Shown here: in pieces, positions 21,744 through 24,764 of the stretch
How the letters are laid out: each line of letters opens with the position of its first letter
How positions within the stretch are numbered: the first letter of the stretch is position 1
Origin: Gammaproteobacteria bacterium
Lineage (GTDB): Bacteria; Pseudomonadota; Gammaproteobacteria; Steroidobacterales; Steroidobacteraceae
Direction: 5' to 3'
NCBI GenBank assembly: GCA_030040525.1
Contig: JASHTN010000124.1
Span: forward strand, 1-24,764
Length of the DNA stretch: 24,764 nucleotides
Position numbers and translations under genes: made by a program
The notes under the pieces: model-generated
What the model saw: the letters and a program-made list of their open reading frames with translations, nothing else
Told to the model about the DNA's origin: nothing
The model's database searches: none

Positions 21744-24110
21744 TTAGTCCTCCGGCGGCGCCGGCACCAGCACATCCCGCGCCCCATTGGCCTGCAGCGG
21801 CCCCACCAGCCCCACCGACTCCATCGCCTCCAGCAGCCGCGCCGCGCGGTTGTAGCCGATCTTCAGCCGTCGCTGCACGTAGGAGATCGAGGGCTTGCGC
21901 TCGGTGGTGACGATGCGCACGGCCTCGTCGTAGAGCGGATCCTGCTCGATGTCCTCGAGGCCGACGCCGCCTTCCCCGGGTTCGCCCTCCTCCCCCGACA
22001 GTCCCGCAATGGGTGTACGCGGCCCGGAGAGCACCTCCTCGATATAGTTCGGCGGCTGCGGCGTCTTGAGCGCCTCGACCACCCGGTGCACCTCCTGGTC
22101 GGAGACGAAGGCGCCGTGCACCCGCGTCGGCACCGAGGTCCCCGGCGGCAGGTACAGCATGTCGCCGTGGCCGAGCAGCGTCTCGGCTCCCATCTGATCG
22201 AGAATGGTGCGCGAGTCGACCCGCGCCGAGACCTGGAAGGCAATCCGGCACGGGATGTTGGCCTTGATGAGCCCGGTGATCACGTCGACCGAGGGGCGCT
22301 GAGTGGCGAGCACCAGGTGAATCCCCGAGGCGCGCGCCTTCTGCGCCAGGCGTGTGATCAGCTCCTCGACCCTCTTGCCGACGATCATCATCAGGTCGGC
22401 AAACTCGTCGATCACCACCACCACGTAGGGGAGCGGTGTCAGATCCGGGATCTGCCGCTGGTCGATGCTCGGATCGTTCGCCGCCTTCTGCATCATCAAC
22501 GGGTCGCGGATCGGCCTGCCGGCCTCGAGCGCGTCCCTGACGCGGCGATTGAAGCCGGCGATGTTGCGCACGCCGAGTGCCGCCATCAGCTGGTGGCGGC
22601 GGTCCATCTCGGCCACGCACCAGCGCAGCGCGTTGGCCGCCTGCTTCATGTCGGTGACCACCGGCGCCAGGAGGTGCGGAATGCCCTCGTACACCGACAG
22701 CTCGAGCATCTTCGGGTCGATCATGATGAGACGCACGTGCTCGCCGGTCGACTTGTAGAGCAGCGACAGCACCATGGCGTTCAGCGCCACCGACTTGCCC
22801 GAGCCCGTGGTGCCGGCGATCAACAGGTGCGGCATGCGGGTGAGGTCTGCGACCACCGGCTGCCCGCCGATGTCCTTGCCGAGCGCCAGCGCGAGCGGCG
22901 AGTGCAGCTCGTCGTAGGCCCTCGAGCGGATGATCTCCCCGAGCGTGACCATCTCGCGCTTCTCGTTGGCGATCTCGAGCCCCATGACGCTCTTGCCGGG
23001 AATCACCTCGACCACGCGCACCGACAGCACCGACAGCGCGCGCGCCAGGTCCTTCGCGAGCGCGGTGATCTGGCTCGCCTTCACCCCCGGCGCGGGCCGC
23101 AGCTCGAAGCGCGTCACCACCGGCCCCGGCTGCACCGCCACCACCTCCGCGTCGATGGCGAAGTCCTTGAGCTTCATCTCGACGAGGCGCGACAGGGCCT
23201 CGAGCGCCTCCGCCGAGTACAGCGGCTCACGTGGCGGCGGGTCGTCGAGGAGCTTCAGCGGCGGCAGCTCGGTCGCCTTCGGCGGGTCGAACAGCGGCAC
23301 CTGCCGCTCGCGCTCGACGCGTGCGCTCTTCTCCACCGCCGGCAGCGCCGGCTCGATGCGCGGCGGCGCGCGCAGCGCCGACCTCTTCTGCAGCGTCTCG
23401 ACCGCTTCGCGGCGCTGCTCGCGCCGCTCACGCCCCTCGGCGGCGTCCTTGGCGGACAGCGAGCGCATACGCAGCCAGCCGAGCGCCTCCCAGGCAAGTG
23501 CTCCGAGACGGTCCATAACGCCGAGCCAGGAGATTCCGCAGGCCAGCGACAGCGCCGCCATCCATGCGGCGATCAGCACCAGCGTCGCCCCGAGGAAGCT
23601 CAACCCTGCCTGCAGGCGGCCGCCGACCTCGTAGCCGATCACCCCGCCGGCCCCCGCGCGCAGCATGCCCGCCTGCCAATGCAGGTGCGCCAGGCCGCAG
23701 CTCGCCGCCATGAGCAGCAGAAAGCCCCCGACCCGCACTGCGGTGTTGAAGCGCGAGGCGCTCTCGACGCGCCCGCGGCGCTGCAGGCCCCAGGCGGCCC
23801 CGGCCAGCACCATCGGCAGCAGGAACGCTGGCCAGCCGAACAGGAAATACAGTACGTCCGCGATGAGCGCGCCGACGACTCCGATCCGGTTGCGCACGGT
23901 CGTCGCTGCGCCGCTGGAGGAGTAGCCCGGATCGGCCGGGCTGTAACTCGCCAGCGCGATCAGCAGCACCAGCGCCACGAGCGCGAGCGCAATGACGGCG
24001 CTCTCGCGCAGTGCACGGGCCACGGTCGACGTGAAGCGTGCGCCGCCGCGCATCTGTGCAGAGGTCTCAGCCAAGCCCCGTTGCTCCGTCTTAAGATAGA
24101 TCGTCCGCAT
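21744..24110 (-). CDS. ftsK: DNA translocase FtsK
   Basis: About 788 residues, a short-linker FtsK. The N-terminal four hydrophobic segments anchor it at the septum. A linker of about 100 residues rich in Arg/Glu/Pro follows, then the motor with alpha and beta domains: Walker A GTTGSGKS (Lys439), Walker B YVVVVIDEFADLMM, and LATQRPSVDVITGLIKANIP. The C-terminal gamma winged helix (DPLYDEAVRIVTTERKPSISYVQ) reads polar KOPS sequences and activates XerCD. It pumps DNA to clear the terminus at division. The start is uncertain. ATG 24110 overlaps a perfect TATAAT, so TTG 24074 (GGAG 9 nt upstream) or ATG 24053 may be used if that is the promoter. It is first of the ftsK-lolA-rarA-serS run. Confidence 0.96.
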   Translation of the reverse strand: MRTIYLKTEQRGLAETSAQMRGGARFTSTVARALRESAVIALALVALVLLIALASYSPADPGYSSSGAATTVRNRIGVVGALIADVLYFLFGWPAFLLPMVLAGAAWGLQRRGRVESASRFNTAVRVGGFLLLMAASCGLAHLHWQAGMLRAGAGGVIGYEVGGRLQAGLSFLGATLVLIAAWMAALSLACGISWLGVMDRLGALAWEALGWLRMRSLSAKDAAEGRERREQRREAVETLQKRSALRAPPRIEPALPAVEKSARVERERQVPLFDPPKATELPPLKLLDDPPPREPLYSAEALEALSRLVEMKLKDFAIDAEVVAVQPGPVVTRFELRPAPGVKASQITALAKDLARALSVLSVRVVEVIPGKSVMGLEIANEKREMVTLGEIIRSRAYDELHSPLALALGKDIGGQPVVADLTRMPHLLIAGTTGSGKSVALNAMVLSLLYKSTGEHVRLIMIDPKMLELSVYEGIPHLLAPVVTDMKQAANALRWCVAEMDRRHQLMAALGVRNIAGFNRRVRDALEAGRPIRDPLMMQKAANDPSIDQRQIPDLTPLPYVVVVIDEFADLMMIVGKRVEELITRLAQKARASGIHLVLATQRPSVDVITGLIKANIPCRIAFQVSARVDSRTILDQMGAETLLGHGDMLYLPPGTSVPTRVHGAFVSDQEVHRVVEALKTPQPPNYIEEVLSGPRTPIAGLSGEEGEPGEGGVGLEDIEQDPLYDEAVRIVTTERKPSISYVQRRLKIGYNRAARLLEAMESVGLVGPLQANGARDVLVPAPPED

Positions 24111-24114
24111 TATA
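24109..24114 (-). promoter_or_regulatory. TATAAT -10 element upstream of ftsK
   Basis: Reverse-strand TATAAT (perfect match) lies in the short ftsK/trxB divergent gap. No good -35 is present 16-18 bp upstream. Transcription would start near 24102, inside the longest ftsK frame, which bears on the choice of the ftsK start codon. Confidence 0.4.
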
Positions 24115-24134
24115 GGGCTTGGTACCATGCACCG

Positions 24135-24764
24135 ATGCGCGAGATGTCCATGAGGAGTGCCCGGCACAGCCGGCTGATAATCCTGGGGTCCGGGCCTGCG
24201 GGCTACAGCGCGGCGGTTTACGCCGCACGCGCCAACCGCGCGCCGCTGCTCATCACGGGACTGGAGGCCGGCGGGCAGCTCATGACCACGACGGACGTCG
24301 ACAACTGGCCGGGCGACGTTGCGGGGCTGCAGGGACCGGCACTCATGGAGCGCATGCAGCGCCACGCCGAACGCTTCGCCACCGAGGTCGTGCATGACCA
24401 CGTGCAGGCGGTCGATCTGAAGGCGCGACCGCTGCTGCTCACGGGCGAAGCCGCGCGCTACACCTGCGACGCGCTCATCATCGCGACCGGCGCCAGCGCC
24501 CGCTATCTCGGCCTGCCCTCGGAGGAGAGCTTCCGCGGCCGCGGCGTGTCGGCGTGCGCGACCTGCGACGGCTTCTTCTTCCGCGGACAGTCGGTCGCAG
24601 TCGTCGGCGGCGGCAACACCGCGGTCGAGGAGGCGTTGTACCTCGCGCACATCGCCGCGCATGTCACGCTCGTGCACCGGCGCGACCGGCTGCGCGCCGA
24701 GAAGATTCTGCAGCAGCGGCTGTTTCGCGAAGTCGACGCCGGCAGGGCGTCGGTGATCTGGAAC
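24135..24764 (+). CDS. trxB: Thioredoxin-disulfide reductase, 5' part
   Basis: The plus strand from ATG 24135 is open for 210 codons to the window edge; about a third of the protein is missing. It encodes a flavoprotein that passes electrons from NADPH to thioredoxin in the cytoplasm. The FAD site ILGSGPAGYSAAVYAARA begins at about residue 16, GGQLMTTTDVDNWPG lies at 46-60, the redox-active CATC at 141-144 (SACATCDGFFF), and the NADPH site VVGGGNTAVEEALYL from 156, followed by VTLVHRRDRLRAEKILQ. In-frame ATGs at 24144 and 24150 are alternative starts. It is divergent from ftsK; the lrp gene that separates them in E. coli is absent. Confidence 0.97.
   Translation, partial: MREMSMRSARHSRLIILGSGPAGYSAAVYAARANRAPLLITGLEAGGQLMTTTDVDNWPGDVAGLQGPALMERMQRHAERFATEVVHDHVQAVDLKARPLLLTGEAARYTCDALIIATGASARYLGLPSEESFRGRGVSACATCDGFFFRGQSVAVVGGGNTAVEEALYLAHIAAHVTLVHRRDRLRAEKILQQRLFREVDAGRASVIWN

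Overview
The window is GC-rich (about two thirds G+C by eye, not counted) bacterial chromosome, gene-dense on both strands. I see no plasmid, phage, transposase or CRISPR signature. The right third carries the order trxB <> ftsK-lolA-rarA-serS, a layout typical of beta- and gammaproteobacteria. Together with an alpha-amino acid ester hydrolase of the Xanthomonas type, a short-linker FtsK and many outer-envelope signal peptides, this suggests a high-GC gammaproteobacterium (Xanthomonadales/Nevskiales/Steroidobacter-like) or a betaproteobacterium. The sequence does not allow a finer call.

Layout. 1-817 (-): 5' part of an MttB-family methyltransferase running off the left edge. 939-5015: divergent pair of exported hydrolases, an alpha-amino acid ester hydrolase (-) and an M13 metallopeptidase (+). 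5059-6647 (-): PhzF-like isomerase followed by a HAD hydrolase. 6658-7996: AlaX tRNA-editing protein (+) overlapping tail-to-tail an O-methyltransferase (-). 8170-9578 (+): coupled OsmC-pirin pair. 9541-11736 (-): S9 prolyl-oligopeptidase-type enzyme. 11828-13959 (+): LOG-family protein, small lipoprotein, CPBP membrane protease. 14031-16494: two compact regulator-target pairs, ArsR/SRPBCC and QOR/MarR, each with a perfect palindrome at its promoter. 16510-17770 (-): a 35-residue Lys/Arg-rich protein, tRNA-Ser(UGA), a second small lipoprotein and a ParB-like protein. 17771-18278: sparse region with a weak ORF and the serS terminator. 18279-24110 (-): serS, rarA, lolA, ftsK. 24135-24764 (+): 5' part of trxB.

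How the genes fit together. Three exported peptide- or ester-hydrolysing enzymes (AEH, M13, S9) suggest peptide use in the envelope. OsmC/pirin and QOR/MarR look like stress or electrophile defence, and TrxB supplies reduced thioredoxin. The ftsK-serS block is housekeeping: chromosome segregation and division, lipoprotein transport, replication-fork maintenance and seryl-tRNA charging.

No complete new multi-gene defence or biosynthetic system is evident. The most unusual structures are a 112-bp palindromic element filling the ftsK-lolA gap and reaching into the lolA start, a 24-bp palindrome centred on the arsR start codon, an alaX gene with no canonical start codon placed head-to-head against phzF, a 35-residue basic protein with a strong ribosome binding site, and two small lipoproteins sharing an unusual cysteine signature.
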